DNA of 64,000 nucleotides from an uncultured Pseudomonadales bacterium (GTDB lineage Bacteria; Pseudomonadota; Gammaproteobacteria; Pseudomonadales; Cellvibrionaceae): NCBI GenBank assembly GCA_947487765.1, contig CANKXO010000002.1, positions 620,001 to 684,000 of the forward strand, read 5' to 3'. Shown piece by piece: positions 34,775 to 42,730 of this stretch (position 1 is its first letter; each line of letters starts with the position of its first letter). The notes under the pieces were generated by a model. It saw only the letters and a program-made list of their open reading frames with translations, ran no database searches and was not told where the DNA came from. The position numbers and the translations under genes were made by a program.

Positions 34775-35593
34775 ATGAACCATATGGCTTTTTTTATCTC
34801 GGATGGAACAGGCATTACCGCCGAATCGCTAGGCCACAGCCTGCTATCTCGCTTCAGCAACCTTCATCTTGATCAGGTCACACTCCCTTATATCAATACT
34901 GAAGAACGAGCGATACAAACGGCGGAACGTATTAAGGATGCGGCGGTTAAAACAGGTAAAACGCCTATTGTGGTGATCAGTATCGTCTCGGCTGAGCTTA
35001 GGGACATTATCAAAACATCAGACGGTTTGGTGCTGGATTTGTTTGAAGCCTTCTTAGCGCCGATTGAAAAGTTATTAGGCTACTCAGCAGATCAACATCC
35101 GGGATCAGCATTCGGCATGGATCAAAGTAATTATCAACAACGCATTCTCGCGGTTAATTTTGCGCTGGATAACGATGATGGTGGCAAAACCAAAAACTAC
35201 GATATTGCCGATGTGATTGTTATTGGCCTTAGCCGCAGTGGCAAAACGCCCACCTGTTTATACCTCGGTATGCAATTCGGTATCCCCACTGCCAACTATC
35301 CCATTACCGAAGATGACCTTGACGATTCAAGCCTCCCTAAAATATTGCAACCTCACCGCAAAAAGCTATTTGGTTTATTGATAGACCCCGAGCGTCTGGC
35401 CAGCATCCGCCAGGAGCGCTACGCCAATTCTCGCTATGCCTCTATGCAACAGTGTGAATTTGAAACCCGACAATATAAGGCACTGCTGGACCGCTACAAA
35501 ATTCCACACCTAGACTCCACCCATTTGTCGATTGAAGAATTATCAACACGGATTATGGAAAGTGTCGGTATTGAGCGACATTTTAATAGTTAA
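34775..35593 (+). CDS. ppsR: PEP synthase regulatory protein (bifunctional kinase/pyrophosphorylase)
   Basis: A 272-residue DUF299 protein that inactivates PEP synthase by ADP-dependent phosphorylation and restores it by Pi-dependent dephosphorylation. It has the family start AFFISDGTGITAESLGHSLL, P-loop GLSRSGKTPTCLYLGMQFGI and the later LFGLLIDPERLASIRQER. It is transcribed divergently from ppsA, the standard arrangement, with a 150-bp promoter region between them. Confidence 0.95.
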   Translation: MNHMAFFISDGTGITAESLGHSLLSRFSNLHLDQVTLPYINTEERAIQTAERIKDAAVKTGKTPIVVISIVSAELRDIIKTSDGLVLDLFEAFLAPIEKLLGYSADQHPGSAFGMDQSNYQQRILAVNFALDNDDGGKTKNYDIADVIVIGLSRSGKTPTCLYLGMQFGIPTANYPITEDDLDDSSLPKILQPHRKKLFGLLIDPERLASIRQERYANSRYASMQQCEFETRQYKALLDRYKIPHLDSTHLSIEELSTRIMESVGIERHFNS

Positions 35594-35634
35594 TACATTT
35601 ATTAATACAACAAGCTATAAAATGAGACTTTATG

Positions 35635-36396
35635 TTAACGACTATTAACAACATAGCCTTTAATAAGATCGACCCAAACGCGATACCCTTCAGCGTTTAG
35701 GTGGATATCATCGCTGCTATAGTCTGTATTGAGTAACGACGAGCTGGCTAAACCTTTATTTAAATCAATATAAAGTACAGCGCTATTCTGCTTAGCCAGC
35801 GTTTGGAGTTTGAGGTTTAATGCATTGACATGTTTATTTAAATATTGATATGCCGGCCCCACGAAAAGACAAGACTGAATATACACTTCAATATTTTTAT
35901 TCGTTAGTGCTTCAACAATGGTACGATAATTTTTGAAAACGTCATCAACACCTTTTTCATGATTTTTACCCTGAAACAGATCATTAATTCCAATCATTAA
36001 AAATACTTTTTTAGCCTCTGTTTTATAAATAGTCTCTAGCCTATCAACAACACCTGCAGACGTGTCACCCATAATGCCAAAGTTCGCTATCGTTATCGGC
36101 AATTGCTGATGTGAAAAAAATGATTGCCAATCCGCTTCGTCCGTTAGGCTATCACCTAAAAAAACGACATCGTATTTATTGTTTGCTAAATATTGATGTT
36201 GTGATACTTGACGATAATAATAATTTGAATAAACAGCCGTATTTTGAATGAGGGTTACTTCAGGGAAAAATCGTTGTTTAAATATTTTTATCTGCTGATA
36301 AGGGAAAGCTTGATAATGTGTAACAAGCATTCCAACTAAAAATGACAATAACAGGAAGACCACTAATAAAAACAATATCACGCGATTACCTAACAT
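35635..36396 (-). CDS. SGNH/GDSL-family hydrolase, membrane-anchored
   Basis: A 253-residue protein with an N-terminal membrane anchor (VILFLLVVFLLLSFLVGMLV) and all four SGNH blocks: VVFLGDSLTD (nucleophile Ser), GIMGDTSAG (Gly), MIGINDLFQG (Asn) and SSDDIHLNAEGYRVW (Asp/His). Probably a periplasm-facing esterase or acylhydrolase, perhaps acting on cell-envelope sugars or lipids; substrate not visible. Starts 24 bp after the HugZ-like gene on the same strand, so probably co-transcribed. Confidence 0.85.
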   Translation of the reverse strand: MLGNRVILFLLVVFLLLSFLVGMLVTHYQAFPYQQIKIFKQRFFPEVTLIQNTAVYSNYYYRQVSQHQYLANNKYDVVFLGDSLTDEADWQSFFSHQQLPITIANFGIMGDTSAGVVDRLETIYKTEAKKVFLMIGINDLFQGKNHEKGVDDVFKNYRTIVEALTNKNIEVYIQSCLFVGPAYQYLNKHVNALNLKLQTLAKQNSAVLYIDLNKGLASSSLLNTDYSSDDIHLNAEGYRVWVDLIKGYVVNSR

Positions 36397-36420
36397 TACG
36401 GAGCCACATTATATTTTGTG

Positions 36421-36918
36421 TTACCCATTTTCAGGCTTACCAATGTGCTCTAGCGTCATTGCTGTAAAATCAATATCAAATGCTTGCCCAAAACCGGCAA
36501 TCAAACGACCATTATTAGGCGCCAACTTAAACAAATGAAAGTCACCTAGTTGCCGCAGTAAAGACACCGTCTCCCCTAGCTTTTGCGTCATACGGTCTAA
36601 GATTTCGTCTCTTCTCTCACGCTCAATACTTACCTGACAACTTGCACTGACTCGCTGTATAGCAAAGGGATTCTTCATTTTTTCTTCTGTATTAAAAATC
36701 AGCACAGAAACATTGGGAGCCTTTAATAAATGCTGTGTATGCCCTGACAATTGGCTAACAAAAACCCAAAAACAATCCGAATCATACAAAAAAGGGACTA
36801 AACTCGCTTCGGGCTCTTGCTGTTCATTAATAACGGCCAGGGATAACACAGCGCTTTTTTCGAGCAATTGCTGCAATACATTTTGATATTTAGATAACTG
36901 AATTGTCTCAGACATCAT
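36421..36918 (-). CDS. HugZ/HutZ-like pyridoxamine-phosphate-oxidase-fold protein
   Basis: A 165-residue protein with the split-barrel flavin fold. The start (VLQQLLEKSAVLSLAVINEQ), the middle (FWVFVSQLSGHTQHLL) and the end (FHLFKLAPNNGRLIAGFGQAF) match the HugZ/HutZ heme-degrading group, where the last block holds a conserved Gly-rich turn. A heme role is inferred from family only; the longer N- or C-terminal heme-binding extension of HugZ is not obvious. It starts immediately upstream of, and may be coupled to, the VanZ-like gene (adjacent stop/start). Confidence 0.75.
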   Translation of the reverse strand: MMSETIQLSKYQNVLQQLLEKSAVLSLAVINEQQEPEASLVPFLYDSDCFWVFVSQLSGHTQHLLKAPNVSVLIFNTEEKMKNPFAIQRVSASCQVSIERERRDEILDRMTQKLGETVSLLRQLGDFHLFKLAPNNGRLIAGFGQAFDIDFTAMTLEHIGKPENG

Positions 36919-37287
36919 CTAATTCTTGACCCCAAAACCAAAACGCAACTTAACAAAGAGAGGTAATAACAACCAACCCAACCCAACCCCTAACAATAGG
37001 CCAGAGCCATTCGCCACCATATCCATTAGCGAGAAAGATCGATACGGTAAAAAATACTGAATACATTCAACCAAAAAGGAAAAGGCTAAAAAGGCAAAAA
37101 ACAAGCGGAGAGTATACGTTCGTTCAGGAAAAGCAAAAAAACCCGAACACATTAACACCAAATAGCCCACACCATGGGCAATCAAATCATTAAAACTAGC
37201 AGCCACATCGGTAGGGATTTTTACCGTTCCTAGATAAAGATAAATGCCTAACAAAATAACTAATTGAAGGCGAGAAAGAAATGTCAC
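36919..37287 (-). CDS. VanZ-like family membrane protein
   Basis: A 122-residue protein with four hydrophobic helices and the VanZ-like blocks LIAHGVGYLVLMCSGFF and FSFLVECIQYFLPYRSFSLMDMVAN followed by GSGLLLGVGLGWLL (the conserved E..Q and R..D.. N.G positions are all present). The function of this family outside glycopeptide resistance is not known. Adjacent to the HugZ-like gene. Confidence 0.85.
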   Translation of the reverse strand: MTFLSRLQLVILLGIYLYLGTVKIPTDVAASFNDLIAHGVGYLVLMCSGFFAFPERTYTLRLFFAFLAFSFLVECIQYFLPYRSFSLMDMVANGSGLLLGVGLGWLLLPLFVKLRFGFGVKN

Positions 37288-37363
37288 TGACGGCTCCTAC
37301 TATCAAAAATTTCGCCTAGTTTACCGCATCCACTTGTATGATTGTTAGAAGGCAGTCATCAAA

Positions 37364-38044
37364 TCAAACCTTTTTCTGACTTGACGAAATATAACTTAGG
37401 ATAATTAACCAGAAAGCTACACATACCCAAAAGAACAAGCCTAAAAGGCCTTGCAACAGCCCCATTGGCCAAGCCGTTGCTGCTGAAACAATTAACCACA
37501 ACGTAGGAATACAACACAGCAATAATCTTAAAATTGAATGACGAATACTGATCACTATCAGCCCCAAGGTTGATAAGGCAGTACTGTCTGGGCCAACACC
37601 CACAACATCTATTGCACTCCAACTACGCCCTTCGATTAAACCTAACAAAGGTACAACAAATAACCCAGAAAACAGTAAAAAATATCCGGTTTTTTTGCCT
37701 ATTACCTTTACTCTTTGCGAAGAAAAGTCACTGCGATAAAGGCCAGCGGTAATAAGCAAAGCAACTCCCTGTAAAATAAAAGCCCAGCCATAATACACAG
37801 CGACCCAACTCAACTGTTGGTATTCACCCCAATGAAACACTGCGCCACAAGAGATCCACAAACAAGCAAAACCAGCAATAGCTATTTTAATTAAACCTTG
37901 TTTTTGAGTAACAAGGCTATAAAAGGTCAATAACACCCAAGTGAGGCTCAGTAAATGTAAAGGCCAATATTGCGCATTGATCGTTTGGTACAAACCAAAC
38001 CAACCTTCGGTAGTAAAAAGAACAAGGTCTTCTAGGCTATACAT
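37364..38044 (-). CDS. DUF6064-like multi-pass membrane protein
   Basis: A 226-residue protein with about seven hydrophobic helices. The start YSLEDLVLFTTEGWFGLYQ, with INAQYWPLHLLSLTWVLLTF after it, and the middle WISCGAVFHWGEYQQLSWVAVYYGWAFILQG (shown in part) fit the family I know as DUF6064. Function unknown. It lies 14 bp after the aldo/keto reductase gene and on the same strand. Confidence 0.7.
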   Translation of the reverse strand: MYSLEDLVLFTTEGWFGLYQTINAQYWPLHLLSLTWVLLTFYSLVTQKQGLIKIAIAGFACLWISCGAVFHWGEYQQLSWVAVYYGWAFILQGVALLITAGLYRSDFSSQRVKVIGKKTGYFLLFSGLFVVPLLGLIEGRSWSAIDVVGVGPDSTALSTLGLIVISIRHSILRLLLCCIPTLWLIVSAATAWPMGLLQGLLGLFFWVCVAFWLIILSYISSSQKKV

Positions 38045-38058
38045 GAATATATGGGTGC

Positions 38059-39009
38059 TTAGAGAGACTGCATATAAGCAATCATCTTCTGACGGGTTTT
38101 GCTATCGGGCATTGGCCCAAGTCGAGCAGCCATATTTTCTTCCATATGACTAACTTGTGTTGTCGCCGGGATTGCACAGGTCACGGCTTGATGAGACACA
38201 GTGAACTTGAGAAAAAATTGTGCCCAGTTATCACAACCAATCTCTCCAGCCCAGCCGGGAAGCTGCGCACGCTGAACACCATTAAATAATGCCCCTCCAC
38301 GAAATGGCCGATTAACGATAACCGCAATTCCACGCTCCTTAGCCAACGGGAGCAAGCTATTCTCAACCTCTCTATCCACAATATTGTAGGTGAGCTGTAC
38401 AAAGTCAAAGACTTCACTCTCCATCAACGTCTCTAAGTCCCGATGACGACGGCCATGGGACGTAGTAATACCTACATATTTGAGTTTTCCCTCTGCTTTC
38501 ATCTGTTGCAAATAGGGTAAATGCTTTTCCCACCCCACTAGATTATGCACCTGAAAAAGGTCAAAACGATTAAGCCCCCATAAGCGATGAGAGTCATTAA
38601 TCTGATCAACACCATCGCCTTGAGAGGAAGACCACACCTTGGTTGCCGAAAAATTGCTTGCAGGAAAACCTAATTGTTCAAGACAATAGCCAATCACAGC
38701 CTCTGAAGAACCGTACATAGGCGATGAATCGATCATACCACCCCCATGCTTAAAGAAGGCTCTTAACACTTCAAGGCGCTGCTTTCTCAATGCCTGATTA
38801 TTACCAACATTAAAGGTTTGCCATGTTCCCATCCCGATAATAGGAATAGGTTGGCCAGATGAAGGAATCGTTTTTGTTGCTGAGGATGGAGAAGAGAGAG
38901 AAGAAGCAAAAACAGAAGGGAGCTGGCTAGCACATAGGGCTGAGGCCGCTAGCTTAAGGTGTTTACGCTTATTTGGATCAACAATCTGGCTCTTCGACTG
39001 TTTTTTCAT
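38059..39009 (-). CDS. Aldo/keto reductase with Tat-like signal
   Basis: A 316-residue protein starting at ATG 39009 (MKKQSKSQIV), with GAGGG upstream; frame continues to 39030. The N-terminus KRKHLKLAASALCASQLP looks like a degenerate twin-arginine signal (K-R-K in place of RR), implying export. The TIM-barrel part carries the catalytic set: D and Y in MIDSSPMYGSSEAV, K in SATKVWSSSQ, H in FQVHNLVGWE, and a nucleotide-binding NRPFRGGALF region. Substrate unknown. Confidence 0.85.
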   Translation of the reverse strand: MKKQSKSQIVDPNKRKHLKLAASALCASQLPSVFASSLSSPSSATKTIPSSGQPIPIIGMGTWQTFNVGNNQALRKQRLEVLRAFFKHGGGMIDSSPMYGSSEAVIGYCLEQLGFPASNFSATKVWSSSQGDGVDQINDSHRLWGLNRFDLFQVHNLVGWEKHLPYLQQMKAEGKLKYVGITTSHGRRHRDLETLMESEVFDFVQLTYNIVDREVENSLLPLAKERGIAVIVNRPFRGGALFNGVQRAQLPGWAGEIGCDNWAQFFLKFTVSHQAVTCAIPATTQVSHMEENMAARLGPMPDSKTRQKMIAYMQSL

Positions 39010-39134
39010 CACCCCGACCCTCAGTATCATATTTACTTAATTAAAATAGAGTCTACCAATTGATGAATGTTCCTAGAAGAGTAGGAAGTCAGATAAAAAA
39101 ATAGAGGAATCAGAGAGTGGTATTTGTAGAGGCT

Positions 39135-39166
39135 ACTGTAAAGGCAGCGAAAGCCACCTTTACAGT
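39135..39166 (-). terminator. Terminator after the DUF1127 gene
   Basis: A 10-bp perfect outer stem ACTGTAAAGG/CCTTTACAGT, extended by GC and G.U pairs to a TTTC loop when read on the minus strand. It lies about 35 bp downstream of the DUF1127 stop. The T-run is weak. Confidence 0.6.
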
Positions 39167-39200
39167 GAAATTTCTCTTTAGAAAGAGAAATAAAAGTTAT

Positions 39201-39503
39201 TTATGCAGCAATTGCTTCGAAGTTTTCTTCAGCAACTTTCTCAATCTTAGCTTCAGCAAGAATTTGAGGAGCAGGCGCTGCTTTCGGTGCAACAATATCA
39301 GTCACATCTAAGGTTGGAGCAACATAGCTAACCATCGTCCAAGGGTAACCTGCTGTGCCTTGCAACAACTTATGGCGACAAAGGCCGATATCTTCAAGTT
39401 GTCTATCTGATAATGCGAGTAATTCTTTAGGCAATTTGCGGTTAACAGCTGCTTGGTAAAGGTTAGTCAGTTTGTTAACTGCGGCGTTAACGAGTTGTTT
39501 CAT
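39201..39503 (-). CDS. DUF1127 domain-containing small protein
   Basis: A 100-residue protein. ATG 39503 is chosen for the upstream GGAG; the longer frame to 39596 runs through a hairpin region. Residues about 20-45 (RKLPKELLALSDRQLEDIGLCRHKL, shown in part as LLALSDRQLEDIGL) are the DUF1127 (YjiS-like) motif. The C-terminal extension is Ala/Pro/Glu-rich (VAPKAAPAPQILAEAKIEKV). DUF1127 proteins have been linked to small-RNA and phosphate-related regulation in alphaproteobacteria; role here unknown. Confidence 0.85.
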   Translation of the reverse strand: MKQLVNAAVNKLTNLYQAAVNRKLPKELLALSDRQLEDIGLCRHKLLQGTAGYPWTMVSYVAPTLDVTDIVAPKAAPAPQILAEAKIEKVAEENFEAIAA

Positions 39504-39526
39504 TTCTTTTGGCTCCGAGTGTATAA

Positions 39527-39545
39527 GCGCACCGATGCAGTGCGC
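39527..39545. promoter_or_regulatory. Hairpin in the DUF1127 leader
   Basis: Perfect GCGCAC/GTGCGC stem with a CGATGCA loop, ending 24 bp before the chosen ATG. Could be a leader structure that affects translation; no known element recognised. Confidence 0.35.
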
Positions 39546-39627
39546 TATTTCATTGGGTGCACAATAATGGTTTGCTGTTTGCAAAACAAACGACAAATAT
39601 TAGGGATATGGGTGAAATTTTCTCACT

Positions 39628-39654
39628 TATGAAAAAATGGCGCATTTTTTCATA
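39628..39654. terminator. Terminator of the accessory run
   Basis: Perfect 12-bp stem TATGAAAAAATG/CATTTTTTCATA around a GCG loop, about 185 bp downstream of the last gene of the RHS run. AT-rich stem with T-tract; plausible as a bidirectional terminator. Confidence 0.6.
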
Positions 39655-39839
39655 CCATTAGAAGAGGAGGACACTGACACCTTAAAGCAAGCGATCTATA
39701 GGGTTCTAATACCTTCAATCTCACAGGTATTATTACTATCAAAACCTCCAATTTAGTATGCTCATCATTACCATTAATCTGAATTCTAAGTTGTGAATGG
39801 TAGGCTGATTTTGCTCACAGAGAAAATGAAGAAAATTAT

Positions 39840-40136
39840 TTACGTATTTGAATAAAAGTATAAAACAATAGCAATAAGAACAATAATCCCGATTGCCAGA
39901 AGCACTATATTTAAAGACAGAGTAAAAACAGCAAGACTCGCTCCAACGATAGATAAGCGAATGGCTGCCATTACAAGCGCTAGAAACGCTAAGATAATAC
40001 TTGTATTTCTTATAATTAACTGAAGGCTTCCTTTGTCATCGATTAAATTTCCACCCCCAAGGAAAACCAATAAAATAGCCCCAAGGGAAACAATAGCAAA
40101 GCCCACTGATGATTTTCCAAAGATACCTGATTTCAT
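39840..40136 (-). CDS. Small multi-pass membrane protein
   Basis: A 98-residue protein. I start it at ATG 40136 (MKSGIFGKSSVGFAIVSL), 5 bases after the lipoprotein stop; the frame also extends upstream inside that gene. Three hydrophobic helices. Not recognised. Coupled with the lipoprotein gene upstream. Confidence 0.55.
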   Translation of the reverse strand: MKSGIFGKSSVGFAIVSLGAILLVFLGGGNLIDDKGSLQLIIRNTSIILAFLALVMAAIRLSIVGASLAVFTLSLNIVLLAIGIIVLIAIVLYFYSNT

Positions 40137-40141
40137 AATAA

Positions 40142-40492
40142 TTAAAAAGAAAGGTAATTTTTCAATGCCGAGCAATGATGATTATCCATCGTTAACTTTC
40201 TGACTTCCTGGATATAATAATCGTAACGCTCACTTGTATCGACTTTTGTCATGGAGTCAATAATACTCTGCATTTCTTTTGACTTCACTGCAGATGAAAT
40301 TCGTTCCGATAGTAATCGTTGTATATCTAGGGGGTCATTTTTAGATGTATTTTGCCAATGATTGGGGTTAAAAACATCACAAAAGGCGAATGCTTCAGCT
40401 TGATAACTCGCAGCAGAGTGACCACTATTACTCGCACAGCCAAAAAGAGAAAGCCCACTTATCAATAGGAAAAGTTGTAGTAATACCTTCAT
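40142..40492 (-). CDS. Small lipoprotein, paralogue of the island lipoprotein
   Basis: A 116-residue protein with signal and lipobox LFGC (C19). The mature part is homologous to residues 38-120 of the island lipoprotein at 29686-30312: FCDVFNPNHW, LLSERISSAVKSKEMQSIID, LTMDNHHCSALKNYLSF. It lacks the ExbD-like C-terminal domain. Two conserved cysteines (C38, C107) may form a disulphide. Function unknown. Confidence 0.65.
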   Translation of the reverse strand: MKVLLQLFLLISGLSLFGCASNSGHSAASYQAEAFAFCDVFNPNHWQNTSKNDPLDIQRLLSERISSAVKSKEMQSIIDSMTKVDTSERYDYYIQEVRKLTMDNHHCSALKNYLSF

Positions 40493-40542
40493 AATAAAAT
40501 TAAAAATTGATTAGCTTTTTAAAGAATTCAGTTTATATTTCC

Positions 40543-40866
40543 TTAATCGACTTCATACAATCCAGTAATAATACAAGTTGTCTGCGTATCGTCGACAACA
40601 TATTGAATATTCTTACCTCTTGCTTTTGCTGACATAGCATAGGCATATTGTGCTTTATTAAACTCTGTACCATCCATATTAATTTGCCCACGAGAATATG
40701 AGCAATGATCAGCAAACTGAGGGGAAGTAATATAGGCCACTCCATTATTGAGAGATAAAGTCAATTCTGTTAAGACTGTAGATGGCCAGCATCGTCTTGC
40801 GTGACTTAATTCTGCAATAGTGGATACGACAACACCCAGACTCATTACACATAAAACCTTCTTCAT
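40543..40866 (-). CDS. Small secreted protein of the RHS-associated family (member 1)
   Basis: A 107-residue protein with signal peptide (VLCVMSLGVVVSTIAELSHA). The mature part has cysteines in FADHCSYSRG and TTCIITG and the block FNKAQYAYAMSAKARGKNIQYVV, which corresponds to the ALxAqAsxK-type segment of the neighbouring family members. Divergent member; homology inferred from layout. Function unknown. Confidence 0.6.
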   Translation of the reverse strand: MKKVLCVMSLGVVVSTIAELSHARRCWPSTVLTELTLSLNNGVAYITSPQFADHCSYSRGQINMDGTEFNKAQYAYAMSAKARGKNIQYVVDDTQTTCIITGLYEVD

Positions 40867-40957
40867 TGAAAACTCTCTTTATTAATTAACAACTTGGTAA
40901 TATTAATTAAAAAACACTTCTATATTACAAAAACATAAAAACATTTAATCCATATAA

Positions 40958-41278
40958 TTAATTTAAACCGCCAGTGACTTGAATGTTGTAAATCCTACAT
41001 CGTTCACCGTTGTTATTCGTATATACAGTGAGCGTTTTTCCTGACAAAGACATGGCTAAAGCTGTTGAATACATCCATTGCTTTTGCTGCTCGGTACCCG
41101 AAAAAAACAACCAACCATAAGTGCCTCCATCACATTGAGAGGGAGACGCATTTCCAGTAATTCTGATCCCGGGATCGGTACCTGATGCATATAAAGACGT
41201 TACTTTACCCGTTGCATAGTTTGGCCCAGCAATACTGATCGCAGGCAACAGCATCAATAAACAGATTGATTTTTTCAA
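40958..41278 (-). CDS. Small secreted protein of the RHS-associated family (member 2)
   Basis: A 106-residue protein with signal peptide (KSICLLMLLPAISIAGPNYA). The mature part begins ATGKVTSLYASGTDPGIRIT, with a cysteine in SQCDGG, the block MYSTALAMSLSGKTLTVYT and a second cysteine in ERCRIYNIQV. The G-K-V...Y and ST-AL-A...SGK pattern is shared with members 3, 5 and 6. The layout is like small OB-fold toxin B-subunits (SubB-like), which is a guess. Confidence 0.62.
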   Translation of the reverse strand: MKKSICLLMLLPAISIAGPNYATGKVTSLYASGTDPGIRITGNASPSQCDGGTYGWLFFSGTEQQKQWMYSTALAMSLSGKTLTVYTNNNGERCRIYNIQVTGGLN

Positions 41279-41358
41279 CAGACTCTCCTTTTGTAGATCA
41301 TTTTATGCAAAACCCCATATCAAATAATAAGCAACCCTAAACTTTACTAAAAAGATAA

Positions 41359-41706
41359 CTAATCTATAGCAATTGATTCTAAAAACATCGACTGATCGTC
41401 GTACCGTATCCTCAACGATTTTTCTGCTGCCTGAGCAGCCAAGGCGGTAGACAGTGTGGCTTTTTCAAAATCAGTTAAAGTACCAACATTGTTATTTAAC
41501 CGAACATAAGGGAAGGCAACATCATTAGAACAACCATTCGTACTTACAGGCACCGTTCCATTAACCTCTTTAAAGTAAATATATACTGTACCGCCATTGC
41601 TCTTACACACTTCGACTCGCTCTATTTTTCCGTTGAAGTATTGAGTCGCAGAAAACGCGAAATTTGAAAAAGTAAAAGCAGTTATTAACAATAAAATTAT
41701 TTTCAT
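41359..41706 (-). CDS. Small secreted protein of the RHS-associated family (member 3)
   Basis: A 115-residue protein starting at ATG 41706 (MKIILLLITAFTFSNFAFS), with GGAG immediately upstream; the in-frame ATG 41718 adds four residues. The mature part: YFNGKIERVEVCKSNGGTVY, then STNGCSND, then LSTALAAQAAEKSLRIRYDD. Almost identical in protein and DNA to member 5 (a few substitutions such as EVNGTVP versus EVDGTAP), so the two are a recent duplication. Function unknown. Confidence 0.7.
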   Translation of the reverse strand: MKIILLLITAFTFSNFAFSATQYFNGKIERVEVCKSNGGTVYIYFKEVNGTVPVSTNGCSNDVAFPYVRLNNNVGTLTDFEKATLSTALAAQAAEKSLRIRYDDQSMFLESIAID

Positions 41707-41757
41707 TTTATTCTCCATAATGAAAGTATTGGTTGCTTACTGAGTTTTAATCAGAAC

Positions 41758-42117
41758 TTAATTGACCAGTGATGGATAGTATGCGCACACAGGAAAGGTA
41801 GCTGCCGCACCGGTAATGACGCTGCATTGGTTATCGTAGATATAACATCGGAATTTTTTGCCTGACGCCTGGGCAGTTAACGCAAAACCAAGAGCAGCTT
41901 CAGATGATTCATTGGAATCAAGCACAACAACTCCCGTATTGCTAGCACATCCTACCGCAGGAATAGGCTGATCTAATTGAACAAACAATAAATGAAGATT
42001 ATTATAATCCGTCTTCTGTATCGCAACAGGTACTCCCTCTACAAAACCAGCCGCAAAACTATTAGTAGATGCTAAGAGTGCAAGACTGGAAAATATTTTT
42101 ACTATTAATTTTTTCAT
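41758..42117 (-). CDS. Small secreted protein of the RHS-associated family (member 4)
   Basis: A 119-residue protein with signal peptide (KIFSSLALLASTNSFAA). The mature part contains NNLHLLFVQLDQPIPAVGCA, then LGFALTAQASGKKFRCYIYD and cysteines in DNQCS and FPVCAYYP. Divergent, with four cysteines, but it keeps the AL-AQASGK segment of the family. Lies between the two near-identical members. Confidence 0.62.
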   Translation of the reverse strand: MKKLIVKIFSSLALLASTNSFAAGFVEGVPVAIQKTDYNNLHLLFVQLDQPIPAVGCASNTGVVVLDSNESSEAALGFALTAQASGKKFRCYIYDNQCSVITGAAATFPVCAYYPSLVN

Positions 42118-42179
42118 GGCATTACGTCCTTTTAATTAATGATATTTTAGAAAATAGTTGTACCTGACTCTACTTACTT

Positions 42180-42209
42180 CTTCCCACTCTGAGAAGATCA
42201 AGCTCTCTG
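42180..42209. repeat. 30-bp direct repeat, copy 1
   Basis: Begins CTTCCCACTCTGAGAAGATC and ends AAGCTCTCTG. It lies between members 4 and 5 and recurs at 42669-42698. The following CCCCTTGATT(T) stretch is also shared. Confidence 0.8.
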
Positions 42210-42288
42210 ACCCCTTGATTTCAATAAAGCGAACACTATAAAAACTAAAACATATTTCACTATTTTCCTCAGCATTTTTAACCACTAA

Positions 42289-42636
42289 CTAATCTATAGC
42301 AATTGATTCTAAAAACATAGACTGATCGTCGTACCGTACCCTCAACGATTTTTCTGCAGCCTGAGCAGCCAAGGCGGTAGACAGTGTGGCTTTTTCAAAA
42401 TCAGTTAAAGTGCCGACATTGTTATTTAGCCGAACATAAGGAAAGGCAACATCATTAGAGCAACCATTCGTACTTACAGGCGCTGTCCCATCAACCTCTT
42501 TAAAGTAAATGTATACTGTACCGCCATTGCTCTTACACACTTCGACTCGCTCTATTTTTCCGTTGAAGTATTGAGTCGCAGAAAACGCGAAATTTGAAAA
42601 AGTAAAAACAGTTATTAACAATAAAATTTTCTTCAT
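42289..42636 (-). CDS. Small secreted protein of the RHS-associated family (member 5)
   Basis: A 115-residue protein starting at ATG 42636 (MKKILLLITVFTFSNFAFS), with AAAGGAT upstream. The longer frame reaching 42690 covers a noncoding repeat and is rejected. Near-identical copy of member 3, including silent positions; the two DNA copies differ at roughly fifteen positions. Immediately upstream is the second copy of the 30-bp repeat. Confidence 0.7.
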   Translation of the reverse strand: MKKILLLITVFTFSNFAFSATQYFNGKIERVEVCKSNGGTVYIYFKEVDGTAPVSTNGCSNDVAFPYVRLNNNVGTLTDFEKATLSTALAAQAAEKSLRVRYDDQSMFLESIAID

Positions 42637-42668
42637 AAATATATCCTTTTTATAGTTTGTAATTAACG

Positions 42669-42698
42669 CTTCCCACTCTGAGAAGATCAAGCTCTCTG
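42669..42698. repeat. 30-bp direct repeat, copy 2
   Basis: Identical to copy 1 at 42180-42209. Here the following CCCCTTGATTG unit is itself repeated once (42699-42722). It lies between the lipoprotein and member 5. Confidence 0.8.
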
Positions 42699-42730
42699 CC
42701 CCCTTGATTGACCCCTTGATTGCTTTGATT

